64,000 nucleotides of DNA from Burkholderiales bacterium 70-64. Lineage in GTDB: Bacteria; Pseudomonadota; Gammaproteobacteria; Burkholderiales; Burkholderiaceae_E. The stretch is taken from the NCBI GenBank assembly GCA_001898645.1, contig MKUQ01000060.1:1-64000 (forward strand), in the 5' to 3' direction. A program made the position numbers and the translations under genes. The notes below the pieces were generated by a model, which made no database searches, was not told the DNA's origin, and worked only from the letters and a program-made list of their open reading frames with translations. Shown here in pieces: positions 8,426 through 17,453 of this stretch (its first letter is position 1; each line of letters begins with the position of its first letter).

Positions 8426-9313
8426 ATGGATACGCTCGCTCAACTGGTCCTTTCGGGGATCCTGGTCGGCAGCATCTACGCCCTGATGAGCGTCGGGCTC
8501 ACCCTCATCTTCGGCGTGCTCCGGATCGTGAATTTCGCTCACGGCGAGTTCCTGATGCTGGGCATGTACGGTGCATGGGCGATGAGCAGGTTCGCCGGGG
8601 TCAATCCCTATGTCGGATTGCTGCTGGTCGTGCCGGCCATGTTCCTGTTCGGCATGCTCGTCTACAAGCTCATCGTGACGCCCGGGCTCGACAAGCCCCA
8701 CCTCGTCATCGTGTTCGCGACCATGGGTCTGTCGATCATGCTGCAGAACCTGGCGCTGATGATCATGTCCGCCGATCTCTTCGACGTGCCGCCGATGTTC
8801 GGCGGACGATCGCTGGGCATCGGGCCGCTCTACGTGAAGACGGAGCTCCTGATCGGCTTCTGCATCGCGCTGGGCGTCACCTTCGCGATGCGGTGGATCG
8901 TGAAGACGACGTATCTCGGAAAGGCGATCCGCGCGACGGTGCAGGACAGGGAGGCCGCCAGCCTGATGGGAATTCCCGTCCATCGCATCTTCCTGATCAC
9001 GTTCGCCAGCGGCTCGGCCCTCGTCGGGCTCGCCGCCTGCGTGATGCTGCCGGTGTTCTCGGTCTTTCCCACGGTCGGGCTGAACTTCGTCCTGATCGCC
9101 TTCGTCATCGTCGTCCTGGGCGGCATGGGCAGCATCGAGGGCGCCCTGCTCGGAGGGATATGCATCGGAGTCGTGCAGTCGATGAGCAGCTACTACTTCG
9201 CGCCCGCGTACGGGCAGCTGTTCTTCTTCATTCTCTTCATGCTGGTCCTGGTCTTCCGCCCTGCCGGTCTCATGGGACAGAAGGGAACGGCCAACCTGGG
9301 CATGAATCCCTGA
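8426..9313 (+). CDS. livH: ABC transporter permease, LivH-type
   Basis: A 295-residue inner-membrane permease of the branched-chain amino acid family with about eight hydrophobic segments. The family signatures LVLSGILVGSIYALMSVGLT at the N terminus, NFAHGEFLMLG, and the cytoplasmic coupling loop with GKAIRATVQDREAASLMGI are present. It begins 18 bases after the binding-protein gene and is followed by the livM-type gene after 9 bases. Together they form the membrane channel of the importer. Confidence 0.93.
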   Translation: MDTLAQLVLSGILVGSIYALMSVGLTLIFGVLRIVNFAHGEFLMLGMYGAWAMSRFAGVNPYVGLLLVVPAMFLFGMLVYKLIVTPGLDKPHLVIVFATMGLSIMLQNLALMIMSADLFDVPPMFGGRSLGIGPLYVKTELLIGFCIALGVTFAMRWIVKTTYLGKAIRATVQDREAASLMGIPVHRIFLITFASGSALVGLAACVMLPVFSVFPTVGLNFVLIAFVIVVLGGMGSIEGALLGGICIGVVQSMSSYYFAPAYGQLFFFILFMLVLVFRPAGLMGQKGTANLGMNP

Positions 9314-9322
9314 GTCGCTCCC

Positions 9323-10351
9323 ATGTCCACCATCGTCAAGGCCCGATACTCCAGCCCCGGCGGCGCGTCCCTGGCCAGGATGCCGAAGTCCGGAACGCTC
9401 TCGTACTTCGAGATCGCATTGCTGGCCGCATGCGTGGGCGTCCTCGTGCTGGGCATTCCGGAAAGCTTCATGGACGTCGTCCTGCTGAGCTTCCTGTGGG
9501 GCGGGCTGGCGCTGGCGTGGAACATCGCCGGCGGATATGCGGGGATGATCTCGTTCGGGCACGCGGCGTTCTTCGGCGTCGGGGCATATACCTCGACCAT
9601 CCTGAGCGTCGATGCGGGGCTGAGCCCGTGGATCGGGATGTGGCTCGGAGCGATCCTGGCGGCCCTCGTCGGCGGCGTGCTGTCGCTGGTCTGCGCGCGG
9701 CTGCGCGGCCCGTTCTTCATCCTCTCCACGCTCGCCACGGCGGAAGTCATCCGGATCTGCGCGCTGAACTGGGCTTCGCTCACGGGCGGTCCGGAAGGCC
9801 TCGCCATTCCGCCGGTTGCAAGCCTCGCGAGCATGGTCTTCGATTCCAAGCAGACATACGCCCTGCTGATGCTGGGCTACCTGGTCCTGATGTATGTCTT
9901 CACCAAGGTTCTCGAGGCGTCGCGATACGGGTTCTACATGTTCGCCGTCCGGGACGACGAGGACGCGGCCGGCGCGGCCGGAATCAACGCGCTCTTCGTG
10001 CGCACGGCGGCGATGGCGCTCAGCGCCTTCCTGACGGCGATCGGCGGCTCCCTCTTCGCCCAATATTTCCTGTATCTCGATCCGACGCACGTCTTCTCCC
10101 TGGAGCTTTCGTTCCAGTTCGCGCTCCTGCCTGCGTTGGGCGGGCTCGGAACGGCGATCGGGCCGGTGCTCGGGGCGTTCGCCATCACGCCGCTGTCCGA
10201 GCTGCTGCGCTCCTATCTCGGCGACTCGGTGGCCGGGCTGCACCTGGTGATCTACGGGGGAGTCGTCATCGTGGTGATGCTCTACTTCCCCGGCGGCATG
10301 GCGGCGGCGCTGAACCGCCTCGCGGCCCGGAAGGGAGGGAAAGGAAAGTGA
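9323..10351 (+). CDS. livM: ABC transporter permease, LivM-type
   Basis: A 342-residue permease partner of LivH. After a cytoplasmic N-terminal extension of about 28 residues there are eight to ten hydrophobic segments. The family features NIAGGYAGMISFGHAAFFGVGAY and the coupling loop RYGFYMFAVRDDEDAAGAAGI are present. The end of the gene overlaps the GTG start of the livG-type ATPase by 4 bases (GTGA). Confidence 0.93.
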   Translation: MSTIVKARYSSPGGASLARMPKSGTLSYFEIALLAACVGVLVLGIPESFMDVVLLSFLWGGLALAWNIAGGYAGMISFGHAAFFGVGAYTSTILSVDAGLSPWIGMWLGAILAALVGGVLSLVCARLRGPFFILSTLATAEVIRICALNWASLTGGPEGLAIPPVASLASMVFDSKQTYALLMLGYLVLMYVFTKVLEASRYGFYMFAVRDDEDAAGAAGINALFVRTAAMALSAFLTAIGGSLFAQYFLYLDPTHVFSLELSFQFALLPALGGLGTAIGPVLGAFAITPLSELLRSYLGDSVAGLHLVIYGGVVIVVMLYFPGGMAAALNRLAARKGGKGK

Positions 10352-11085
10352 CTGCGCTGCTGAAGATGGAGGGCGTCGGCATTTCGTTCGGAGCCCTGCG
10401 TGCCGTTCACGACGTCACCTTCTCGGTCGAGCAGGGCGAGCTCGTCGGGCTGATCGGGCCGAACGGCGCGGGAAAGAGCACGCTGTACAACCTGATGGCC
10501 GGGGCGCTGCGGCCGGACTCGGGCCGCATCGTCTTCGACGGGCGGAACATCGCCGGCCTGAAGCCGCATCACGTGGCGCGCATCGGCATCGCACGGACCT
10601 TCCAGATTCCCAAGCCCTACCGCCAGATGTCGGTGGTGGAGAACGTGATGCTGAGCGCGATGCTGAACGAGCGCTCGGTGTCGAAATCGCGGGAGCGCGC
10701 GGCCGAAGTGCTGTTCGAGGTCGGGCTGGAAAGCTACGTCGATTCTCCCGTGAGCGTCCTCACGACAGGATTGCTCAAGAGGCTCGAGGTTGCCCGGGCG
10801 CTCGCCCTGCGGCCCCGCCTGGTCCTCTTCGACGAGATCATGGCCGGCCTGACGCCCAGCGAAGTCAAGGCGGTCACGGCTCTGGTCGCGAGCCTCCCGG
10901 GACGCGGCATCACCGTGATCTGGGTGGAGCACGTGCTGTACGCGATCATGAATACGGCGCGTCGCATCCTGGTGCTCAATCGCGGAGAGCTGATCGCGGA
11001 CGGTCCGCCGCAGCAGGTCGTGCGGGACAGGAACGTCGTCTCGGCGTACCTCGGGGAAGAGGAGCCGGCCGATGCTCAGGGTTGA
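10348..11085 (+). CDS. livG: ABC transporter ATPase, LivG-type
   Basis: A 245-residue ATPase. Walker A is GPNGAGKST, the Q-loop region contains ARTFQIPKPYR, and Walker B is RLVLFDE with the following His in WVEHVLY. The ABC signature reads LTTGLLKRLEVARAL rather than LSGGQ; glycine is kept, and variants of this kind are known in LivG proteins. GTG at 10348 is chosen because it overlaps the livM stop and AAGGAAA lies just upstream. The C terminus overlaps the livF-type gene by 14 bases. Confidence 0.92.
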   Translation: MTALLKMEGVGISFGALRAVHDVTFSVEQGELVGLIGPNGAGKSTLYNLMAGALRPDSGRIVFDGRNIAGLKPHHVARIGIARTFQIPKPYRQMSVVENVMLSAMLNERSVSKSRERAAEVLFEVGLESYVDSPVSVLTTGLLKRLEVARALALRPRLVLFDEIMAGLTPSEVKAVTALVASLPGRGITVIWVEHVLYAIMNTARRILVLNRGELIADGPPQQVVRDRNVVSAYLGEEEPADAQG

Positions 11086-11776
11086 GAAGCTCAGCGCCTA
11101 CTACGGCGCGACGCAGATCCTCCACGACATCGACATGTTCGTGGAGTCGGGCGAGATCGTCGGCCTGGTAGGCGCCAACGCGGCCGGCAAGAGCACGCTG
11201 ATGTATTCGCTCTCGGGGCTGCGCACACGCTGCACCGGCAGCATCTCCATCGACGGCAGGCGGATCGACGCGCTGCAGGCGGACCAGCGCGTCCCGCTCG
11301 GCCTGGTGCTGGTTCCCGAACGGCGGCGCCTGTTCCCGTTCATGACCGTGCTCGAGAATCTCGAGATCGGCGCCTATTCCGCCGATGCGCGCGCGCATCG
11401 GCGCGAGACGCTCGAGCAGGTCTTCACCCTGCTTCCCCGGCTCGCCGAGCGGCGCGACCAGGAGGCCGGATCGTTGAGCGGGGGCGAGCAGCAGATGGTC
11501 GCGCTCGGCCGCGCACTCATGGCGAGGCCGAGGATTCTCCTGCTCGACGAACCCACGGAGGGGCTTGCGCCGATCTTCGTCAACCTCGTCTACGACCTCG
11601 TTCGTGCCTTGCGCGCACTCGAGCAGACGGTGCTGATCGTCGAGCAGAACGTGCAGCACGTGCTGCGAACGGCCGATCGCGCCTACGTTCTCGAGAACGG
11701 CCGCATCACGATGCACGGCACGGGCGAGGAACTGCTCGGGAACGAAAGGCTGAAGGTCGCGTATCTGGGGCTTTGA
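11072..11776 (+). CDS. livF: ABC transporter ATPase, LivF-type
   Basis: A 234-residue second ATPase of the importer. It shows Walker A (GANAAGKST, with Ala for the usual Gly in the middle), signature SLSGGEQQMVALGRALM, Walker B PRILLLDEPTEGLAP and switch region VEQNVQHV. All catalytic features are intact. It completes the KHMGF set of the importer, and its stop lies just before the NIPSNAP-family gene. Confidence 0.93.
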   Translation: MLRVEKLSAYYGATQILHDIDMFVESGEIVGLVGANAAGKSTLMYSLSGLRTRCTGSISIDGRRIDALQADQRVPLGLVLVPERRRLFPFMTVLENLEIGAYSADARAHRRETLEQVFTLLPRLAERRDQEAGSLSGGEQQMVALGRALMARPRILLLDEPTEGLAPIFVNLVYDLVRALRALEQTVLIVEQNVQHVLRTADRAYVLENGRITMHGTGEELLGNERLKVAYLGL

Positions 11777-11787
11777 CGGAGAGATCG

Positions 11788-12099
11788 ATGATCTACGAAA
11801 TGCGGACGTACCGCGTGAAGGTCCACGCCGGCCCGAGCTTCCTCGAGGTCTACGCGAGTAGGGGCATCCAGATCATCGGCCGCTACGCGAAGCTGGTCGG
11901 TTGCTGGGAAACGGAGTCCGGGAACCTGAACGAAATCGTCTTCATATGGGCATACGACGATTTCAATCACCGGATCGAGCAGCGCAACAAGCTGTGGCGC
12001 GATCCGGACTGGCTGGAATTCGTGCCCTCCATCCGCCAGCACATGGAGCACCAGAGGAGCGCGTTCCTGATGCCAGCGGCATTCTCGCCGCTGAAGTAG
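11788..12099 (+). CDS. NIPSNAP-family protein
   Basis: A 103-residue small protein with a ferredoxin-like dimeric alpha+beta barrel fold. The start MIYEMRTYRVK and the later IVFIWAYDDFNHRIEQR are typical of NIPSNAP domains. The ATG at 11788 is preferred over a TTG at 11773 because GGAG stands in front of it and the family begins here. NIPSNAP proteins often sit in catabolic operons in Burkholderiales, but their biochemical role is not established. It lies between the transporter and the nitrilase, in the same direction. Confidence 0.88.
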   Translation: MIYEMRTYRVKVHAGPSFLEVYASRGIQIIGRYAKLVGCWETESGNLNEIVFIWAYDDFNHRIEQRNKLWRDPDWLEFVPSIRQHMEHQRSAFLMPAAFSPLK

Positions 12100-12135
12100 C
12101 GCGGCTTTCCATTTCCCCGGAACGGAGTCGAATCC

Positions 12136-13206
12136 ATGGTCAACTACCCTGCATTCAAGGTCGCAGCCATGCACGTTGCGCCCGTATTCCTCGATTCGGC
12201 GGCCACCACCGAAAAGGCCTGCTCCCTCATCGAGGAGGCGGCGCGCAACGGGGCGCAGCTGGTCGCCTTCCCGGAGACGTACATCCCCGCCTATCCGGTC
12301 TGGTCGGGGCTGCGCTCCCCGGTCTACAACCACGACATGTTCAAGCGGCTCGCCGCCCAGGCGATACTCGTGCCGGGCCCCGAGGTCGCCCGTCTCTGCG
12401 ATACGGCGCGCCGGTGCGGCGTATTCGTCTCCATGGGCATCAACGAGGGAACCCGCCAGAGCGTCGGGTGCATCTGGAACTCGAACGTCCTCATCGGCGA
12501 CGACGGGTCCATCCTCAATCATCACCGGAAGCTCGTCCCGACGCACTACGAGAAGCTCACCTGGGCGAACGGAGACGGGGCCGGCCTGCGCGTCGTGGAA
12601 ACCAGGCTGGGTCGCATCGGGATGCTGGTCTGCGGCGAGAACACCAATCCGCTGGCGCGCTTCACGCAGATGGCGCAGGGAGAGCAGGTGCACATCTCGA
12701 CGTGGCCTCCGATCTATCCCTACAAGGATCCGGGGGACGGCGCCAACTATCCGCTCAACGAATCCATCTATGTACGGGTGCGTTCCTACTCCTTCGAGGC
12801 GAAGAACTTCAACATCGGGGTGGCGAGCTACATGGATGCGGCGATGCGCAGCGAACTCGTCAAGCTGCACCAGGATGCCGCGCGCCTGCTCGAGTGCAGC
12901 ACGCGGGGCGTGACCATGATCACGGGCCCGAATGCCGAGATCATCGGAACGCCGCTGTGCGAAGAGGAAGGGATCCTCTACGCCGACCTCGATCTCGCCG
13001 ATTGCGTCGAAGCCAAGCAGGTGCACGACATCCTCGGCTATTACAACCGCTTCGATGTCTTCAAGCTGACGGTCGACCGCTCGGCCAACCGCGCGATCAC
13101 CTTCGAGGCCGGCGCCGTCGAGCGCGAGAGCCACCCGGCCGCGAGCGAGCCCAGGCCGGCGCAGGACGAGCGGCCCTCCGGCTCGACGCTGGTATTGACG
13201 AAATGA
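12136..13206 (+). CDS. Nitrilase/cyanide-hydratase family enzyme
   Basis: A 356-residue nitrilase-superfamily hydrolase of branch 1 (true nitrilase) length. The Glu-Lys-Cys catalytic triad is complete: Glu47 in AFPETYIPAYP, Lys132 in NHHRKLVPTHYEKLTW, and Cys166 in VCGENTNPLARF. The AxPETxIPxYP and CxEN contexts are those of nitrilases rather than amidases. The expected reaction is hydrolysis of a nitrile to acid and ammonia. The C-terminal 25 residues are polar and probably disordered. The stop overlaps the amidohydrolase start (ATGA), tying the two steps together. Confidence 0.9.
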   Translation: MVNYPAFKVAAMHVAPVFLDSAATTEKACSLIEEAARNGAQLVAFPETYIPAYPVWSGLRSPVYNHDMFKRLAAQAILVPGPEVARLCDTARRCGVFVSMGINEGTRQSVGCIWNSNVLIGDDGSILNHHRKLVPTHYEKLTWANGDGAGLRVVETRLGRIGMLVCGENTNPLARFTQMAQGEQVHISTWPPIYPYKDPGDGANYPLNESIYVRVRSYSFEAKNFNIGVASYMDAAMRSELVKLHQDAARLLECSTRGVTMITGPNAEIIGTPLCEEEGILYADLDLADCVEAKQVHDILGYYNRFDVFKLTVDRSANRAITFEAGAVERESHPAASEPRPAQDERPSGSTLVLTK

Positions 13207-14180
13207 TCACCGACATCCACTGCCACTACGTGCCCGAGGAGTTCCTCGGTTTCGTCACCGGACGCGAGGAGTTCGCCGTCGCCCTCGAGGACGGAGAGGG
13301 GGAGTCCGCCGAATTCGTCATTCGGGGCGCGAGGTTCGGCCTGTCGAAGACGTTCTTCGAGCTGCCCAGGCAGATGGCACGCATGGAGGCGCTCGGCATA
13401 GACCGGACGATCCTGTCTCTGGCGACGCCGTTCATCGACTATCGCCTGGAGCCGGGCCTGGCGGTGAAGGCGGCGCGCATCTTCAACGACGGGCTGGCGG
13501 CCGTCGTCACCCCGAACAAGAAGCGCCTCGGGGGCTGGGCGTTCCTGCCGATGCAGGATCCGGAGGCCGCCGCCGCGGAGCTGAAGCGCTGCGTTCGCGA
13601 TTTCGGCTTCGTGGGCGGGCACGTCGCCTCGAACGTGAACGGCGTCTACCTCCACAATCCCGCCTTTCGCGCCATCTTCGAGGCGGCGGTGGAGCTGGAC
13701 GTGCCGCTGTTCGTGCACCCCGCCGATCCTCTCGGCAAGGAGCGGATGCGGGATTTCGAGCTGGCCGTGGTAGCGGGGTACCTGTTCGACAACACGATCA
13801 ACTTCCTCGGGCTGATCTGCTCCGGGTTCCTCGATCAATGGCCGCGCCTGAAGCTCGTCTGCGCGCACACCGGGGCGTTCGCGCTGGTGCTGCGCGGGCG
13901 GATGCAGCGGGAGGTCGACACCAACCCGCGGCTGTCCTCGATGCTGAAGGCCCCGGTCGGCGATTATCTCCAGCGCCTGTTCTACGACACCGTGTGCTTC
14001 GAGCCGATGATGCTGCGGTACGCGGCGACCGTCGTACCCGTGAGCCACCTGCTGATGGGGAGCGACGCGCCGTTCCCCCTGGGCGAGCCGGACCCCGTGA
14101 ATTTCGTGCGCCGCAGCCTCGATACGCGGGAGGCCGAAGCGGTGCTGAAGCGGAACTTCGAGTTGCTCACCCTGGGCTAG
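13203..14180 (+). CDS. Amidohydrolase (ACMSD-type decarboxylase family)
   Basis: A 325-residue amidohydrolase_2 protein related to aminocarboxymuconate-semialdehyde decarboxylase and gamma-resorcylate decarboxylase. Metal ligands are recognisable: DIHCHYVP at residues 4-10 (HxH), His in LFVHPADP, His in VCAHTGAF, and Asp in LLMGSDAPFPLG. Family members decarboxylate or hydrolyse ring or chain acids. Because it is coupled to the nitrilase gene it probably acts on a product in the same pathway. It starts inside the nitrilase stop codon. The specific substrate cannot be assigned. Confidence 0.88.
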   Translation: MITDIHCHYVPEEFLGFVTGREEFAVALEDGEGESAEFVIRGARFGLSKTFFELPRQMARMEALGIDRTILSLATPFIDYRLEPGLAVKAARIFNDGLAAVVTPNKKRLGGWAFLPMQDPEAAAAELKRCVRDFGFVGGHVASNVNGVYLHNPAFRAIFEAAVELDVPLFVHPADPLGKERMRDFELAVVAGYLFDNTINFLGLICSGFLDQWPRLKLVCAHTGAFALVLRGRMQREVDTNPRLSSMLKAPVGDYLQRLFYDTVCFEPMMLRYAATVVPVSHLLMGSDAPFPLGEPDPVNFVRRSLDTREAEAVLKRNFELLTLG

Positions 14181-14182
14181 CC

Positions 14183-14728
14183 ATGCAGATCCATCGCATT
14201 CTCCTCGTCAGGGACACGGCCATCGCCGTCTCGAGAGGCCTGGCGGACCGGCCCGTGATGCGCGTGGCGGCCTGCGCCGTGATCCGCAACCCGCTGGCGG
14301 CGAGCCGGACGGACGACCTGGCGCCGCTCGTCGATCTCGGTGCGCAGCTGGGCGGCCTGCTCGCCGGCGAGGCGCTGGGCCTGCTGGCCAATCCGGTCGT
14401 CGCCTACGGGAAGGCGGCGATCGTGGGTGCGGACGGCGACATCGAGCATGGCGCGGCGCTGCTGCACCCGCGCATGGGCAAGCCCATCCGCGATGCGATC
14501 GGAGGCGGCCAGGCGCTGATTCCTTCCAACGTGAAGATCGGCGGGCCGGGGTGCGTCGTCGACGTTCCGCTCGGGCACAAGGACGACGCCTGGTCCTTCG
14601 ACGAGATCGACACGATGTCCGTCATGGTTCCCGACGGGCCGCGTCGTGACGAGATCGTCGTGGCCGTCGTCGTGTCGGACGGCGGCAGGCCGAGGCCGCG
14701 GGTGCGCCCCGTGCGCATCGCGGCCTGA
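14183..14728 (+). CDS. Amino-acid-synthesis family protein (AA_synth, DUF1185)
   Basis: A 181-residue protein of the AA_synth (DUF1185) family, recognised by IHRILLVRDTAIAV at the N terminus, VAACAVIRNPLA, AYGKAAIVGADGDIEHGAALLHP and DIPLGHKDDAW-like sequence (VDVPLGHKDDAWSFDEID). Family members occur in catabolic operons of Burkholderiales and have no firmly proven reaction. It is the last gene of the iclR-controlled liv/nitrilase unit, starting 2 bases after the amidohydrolase stop. Confidence 0.87.
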   Translation: MQIHRILLVRDTAIAVSRGLADRPVMRVAACAVIRNPLAASRTDDLAPLVDLGAQLGGLLAGEALGLLANPVVAYGKAAIVGADGDIEHGAALLHPRMGKPIRDAIGGGQALIPSNVKIGGPGCVVDVPLGHKDDAWSFDEIDTMSVMVPDGPRRDEIVVAVVVSDGGRPRPRVRPVRIAA

Positions 14729-14820
14729 CACCCCTGCTCGCGCCCCTCCCGGCTCCCCTCTCGCCCTCTCGGCTCTCTCGCGCCCCCTCGCGCTGCCGCG
14801 CCCGACTCCCTCGAGCCGGG
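14729..14820 (+). terminator. C-rich, G-poor segment; candidate Rho-dependent terminator
   Basis: Directly after the last gene of the liv/nitrilase operon the + strand is dominated by C and T (CCCCTCCCGGCTCCCCTCTC and similar runs for about 90 bases). Such a C-over-G bubble in the transcript is the hallmark of Rho utilisation sites. No intrinsic hairpin with a U-run was seen before the convergent mmsA gene. Confidence 0.45.
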
Positions 14821-14828
14821 CCGCCTCG

Positions 14829-16367
14829 TCATGCCGCGGTGGGCATGCCGAAGTCGGCGTCGTGACGGGTGTCGGCCGGCCACCGCTGCATCACGCTCTT
14901 CTGCCTGGTGTAGAAGCGGAACCCTTCCTCGCCGTAGACGTGCAGGTCGCCGAACAGGCTGTTCTTCCAGCCGCCGAAGCCGTGCCAGGCCATCGGAACG
15001 GGAATGGGGACGTTGACGCCGACCATGCCGACCTGGACCCGCCGGGCGAAATCGCGCGCGGCATTGCCGTCGCGGGTGAAGCAGGCGACGCCGTTGCCGA
15101 ATTCGTGGTCGTTGACCAGATCGATCGCTTCGGAGAGGCTGCGAACCCGCACGCAGCCGAGGACCGGCCCGAAGATCTCCTCCCGGTAGATGCGCATCGA
15201 CGGCTTCACGTGGTCGAACAGCGTCCCTCCCACGAAGAAGCCCGATTCGCATCCCGGGACCGTGACGCCGCGCCCGTCCACGACGGGCGTCGCGCCCTCC
15301 TCGATCCCCAGCCCGATGTAGCGATGGACGCGTTCGAGCGCGCTGCGCGAGACCAGCGGACCCATCTCGACGCCGGCATCCATGCCGTTTCCGATCCTCA
15401 GCGTCCGCGTCCGGTCTGCGAGCCCCGGCATGATGCGGTCCGCGACATCGCCCACGAGCACCGCCACGCTGATCGCCATGCAGCGCTCGCCTGCCGAGCC
15501 GTACGCGGCGCCGACCAGGGCGTTGACCGCCTGATCGATGTCCGCATCGGGCATGATGACCATGTGATTCTTGGCGCCGCCCAGGGCCTGGACGCGCACG
15601 CCCCGCCGGGCGCCCGCTTCGTAGACATGGCGGGCGATGGGCGTCGATCCGACGAAGCTGATCGCCGCCACGTCGGGATGGTGGAGCACGGCGTCGACGG
15701 CTGCCTTGTCGCCCTGGACGACGTTGAACACCCCGTCCGGCAGCCCCGCCTCGCGCAGCAGCTGCGCCATGTACACGCTCGCGGAGGGGTCCCGTTCGCT
15801 CGGCTTGAGGACGAACGCATTGCCGCAGGCGATCGCCACCGGGAACATCCAGCAGGGGACCATCACCGGGAAGTTGAACGGCGTGATGCCGGCGACGACG
15901 CCGAGCGGCTGGCGCATCGTCCAGTTGTCGATTCCGCCGCTCACCTGCTCGGTGTGGCTGCCCTTGAGGAGCTGCGGGGCTCCGCACACGAACTCGACGA
16001 TCTCGATGCCGCGCGTCACTTCTCCCTGGGCGTCGGCGAACGTCTTGCCGTGCTCCGCCGTGATGATTCGGGCGAGCTCGTCGCGGTGGCGGTTCATGAG
16101 CTCGAGGAAACGATTCAGCACCCGTGCGCGCCGGATCGCAGGCGTATCGGCCCATGCCGGAAATGCCGCCCGGGCCGCTGCCACGGCCTGCTGCACCTCC
16201 GCCGGCGTGGCAAGCGAGAGGCAGCGCGCCGCTGCGCCGGTGGCCGGGTCGTGGATCGGTGCACGGGCGCCGCTGCCCGCGACCTCCTGCCCGCCGATGA
16301 AGTGGCCGACCGTCTCCGGAGCGGAACGGGTACCGGACGCTGCGCTGCTTTCCATGCCGACTGTCAT
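14829..16367 (-). CDS. mmsA: Methylmalonate-semialdehyde dehydrogenase (CoA-acylating)
   Basis: A 512-residue CoA-dependent aldehyde dehydrogenase of the MmsA/IolA group, which converts methylmalonate or malonate semialdehyde to propionyl- or acetyl-CoA. Characteristic segments are [17 protein letters not shown] (with Asn165), [15 protein letters not shown] and catalytic Cys296 in [10 protein letters not shown]. The end [18 protein letters not shown] is typical of MmsA. AGGAG precedes the chosen ATG at 16367. The gene is divergent from a LysR regulator with a strong palindrome between them, which suggests substrate-controlled expression. Confidence 0.93.
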   Translation of the reverse strand: MTVGMESSAASGTRSAPETVGHFIGGQEVAGSGARAPIHDPATGAAARCLSLATPAEVQQAVAAARAAFPAWADTPAIRRARVLNRFLELMNRHRDELARIITAEHGKTFADAQGEVTRGIEIVEFVCGAPQLLKGSHTEQVSGGIDNWTMRQPLGVVAGITPFNFPVMVPCWMFPVAIACGNAFVLKPSERDPSASVYMAQLLREAGLPDGVFNVVQGDKAAVDAVLHHPDVAAISFVGSTPIARHVYEAGARRGVRVQALGGAKNHMVIMPDADIDQAVNALVGAAYGSAGERCMAISVAVLVGDVADRIMPGLADRTRTLRIGNGMDAGVEMGPLVSRSALERVHRYIGLGIEEGATPVVDGRGVTVPGCESGFFVGGTLFDHVKPSMRIYREEIFGPVLGCVRVRSLSEAIDLVNDHEFGNGVACFTRDGNAARDFARRVQVGMVGVNVPIPVPMAWHGFGGWKNSLFGDLHVYGEEGFRFYTRQKSVMQRWPADTRHDADFGMPTAA

Positions 16368-16438
16368 GACGCTCTCCTGTGTGCCAGGGGAGTGTAGGAA
16401 GGAATACGGCGCCCTCATAGGTTTTGCAGTGACAATAC

Positions 16439-16456
16439 TGTTCACCCCGGTGAACA
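16439..16456. promoter_or_regulatory. Palindromic operator between mmsA and lysR
   Basis: Two perfect 8-bp arms (TGTTCACC and GGTGAACA) surround a CC spacer, 72 bases upstream of the mmsA start and 14 bases upstream of the lysR start. The position in a divergent LysR/target interval fits a LysR binding and autorepression site. The same TGTTCACC half-site recurs in the inverted repeat at 18453-18515. Confidence 0.65.
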
Positions 16457-16469
16457 ATGGAGCGCTGGA

Positions 16470-17453
16470 ATGGACCCTGCCGACGATCCGCTGCGCAGCG
16501 AGCTCGTGTGGTCGCGCGTGCGCGCCCTTGCCGCGGTGGCGACGCAAGGCAGCCTCACGGCCGCCGCCCGCCATCTCGGCGTGTCCAAGGCCGCGGTGAG
16601 CCAGCGCGTGAGCGAGCTGGAGCGCATCGTGGGGGCGCCTCTGCTGCAACGTACGACCCGTTCGGTCCGCCTCACGCACGTCGGGCAGCAGCTCGTCGAC
16701 GAGACCAGCGAATGCTTCGCGCAGGTCGCCGCCAGCGTCGCGGCCGCTCGGGACCTGGCCGCCCAGCCGCGCGGAGTCGTGCGCGTGTCGGCACCCGTGG
16801 CGCTCGGCAGGCAGAGCGTCGCGCCGGCGCTGCAGCCCTTCCTTCGCGCCTATCCGGATATCCGCGTCGAGCTCGATCTGTCCGACCGGTTCGTCAACCT
16901 GGCCCAGGAGGGATTCGACCTCGCGCTGCGGCACACCAGCGCTCCCCCGGAGCGCCTGGTGGCGACCCTGCTCGCCCCGACGCGCACGCTGCTGGTCGCC
17001 ACGGCCGCGTATCTGCGGCGGCGGGGAAATCCCGAGCACCCGTCGGCGCTTTCCGAGCACGATTGCCTCACCTATCTGCGGCCCGGGCCGACGGCGTGGT
17101 TCTTCGAGTCCGTTCCTGCCGCCGGCCGGTCCCAGCGCAAGCGCGAGCGCGTCACGGTCGGCGTGCGCGGACCGCTGCGCGCCAACAACTCCGAGGTGTT
17201 GCGCGACGCGGTCCTGTCCGACCTCGGGATCGCCCAGGTGCCCGATTTCAGCGCAGCTGCCGCGCTGCGTGCCGGCAGGCTGCGCGAAGTCCTGCCCGAG
17301 TGGCGTCCCGTCGGGTTCTTCGGCGACGCCGTCTATGCCATCCGGCCGTGGAGCCGCGGAACCCCGCGCGCCGTCCGGCTGCTCATCGAGCACCTGCGGC
17401 GCGAGTTCGCGGCGATCTCTCACCGCGAGTGGCCGGGCGCAAAGCGCTCGTAG
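16470..17453 (+). CDS. LysR-family regulator, probable controller of mmsA
   Basis: A 327-residue LysR regulator. Residues about 13-72 form the winged helix-turn-helix ([25 protein letters not shown]), and residues about 95-305 the periplasmic-binding-like effector domain. The closing [11 protein letters not shown] segment resembles the CrgA-like subgroup. It is divergent from mmsA. Its 3' end overlaps the 3' end of the convergent double-MarR gene by 71 bases (17383-17453), which is unusual and could allow transcriptional interference. Confidence 0.92.
   Translation: MDPADDPLRSELVWSRVRALAAVATQGSLTAAARHLGVSKAAVSQRVSELERIVGAPLLQRTTRSVRLTHVGQQLVDETSECFAQVAASVAAARDLAAQPRGVVRVSAPVALGRQSVAPALQPFLRAYPDIRVELDLSDRFVNLAQEGFDLALRHTSAPPERLVATLLAPTRTLLVATAAYLRRRGNPEHPSALSEHDCLTYLRPGPTAWFFESVPAAGRSQRKRERVTVGVRGPLRANNSEVLRDAVLSDLGIAQVPDFSAAAALRAGRLREVLPEWRPVGFFGDAVYAIRPWSRGTPRAVRLLIEHLRREFAAISHREWPGAKRS

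Noticed and set aside
8192-10243. A 683-residue open frame on the minus strand
   Set aside because: It lies opposite the liv permeases, is charged and repetitive, and has no recognisable fold.
10348-11085. LivG as a broken ATPase because of its LTTGLLKR signature
   Set aside because: Walker A, Walker B and the switch His are intact, and signature variation of this type is tolerated in LivG proteins.
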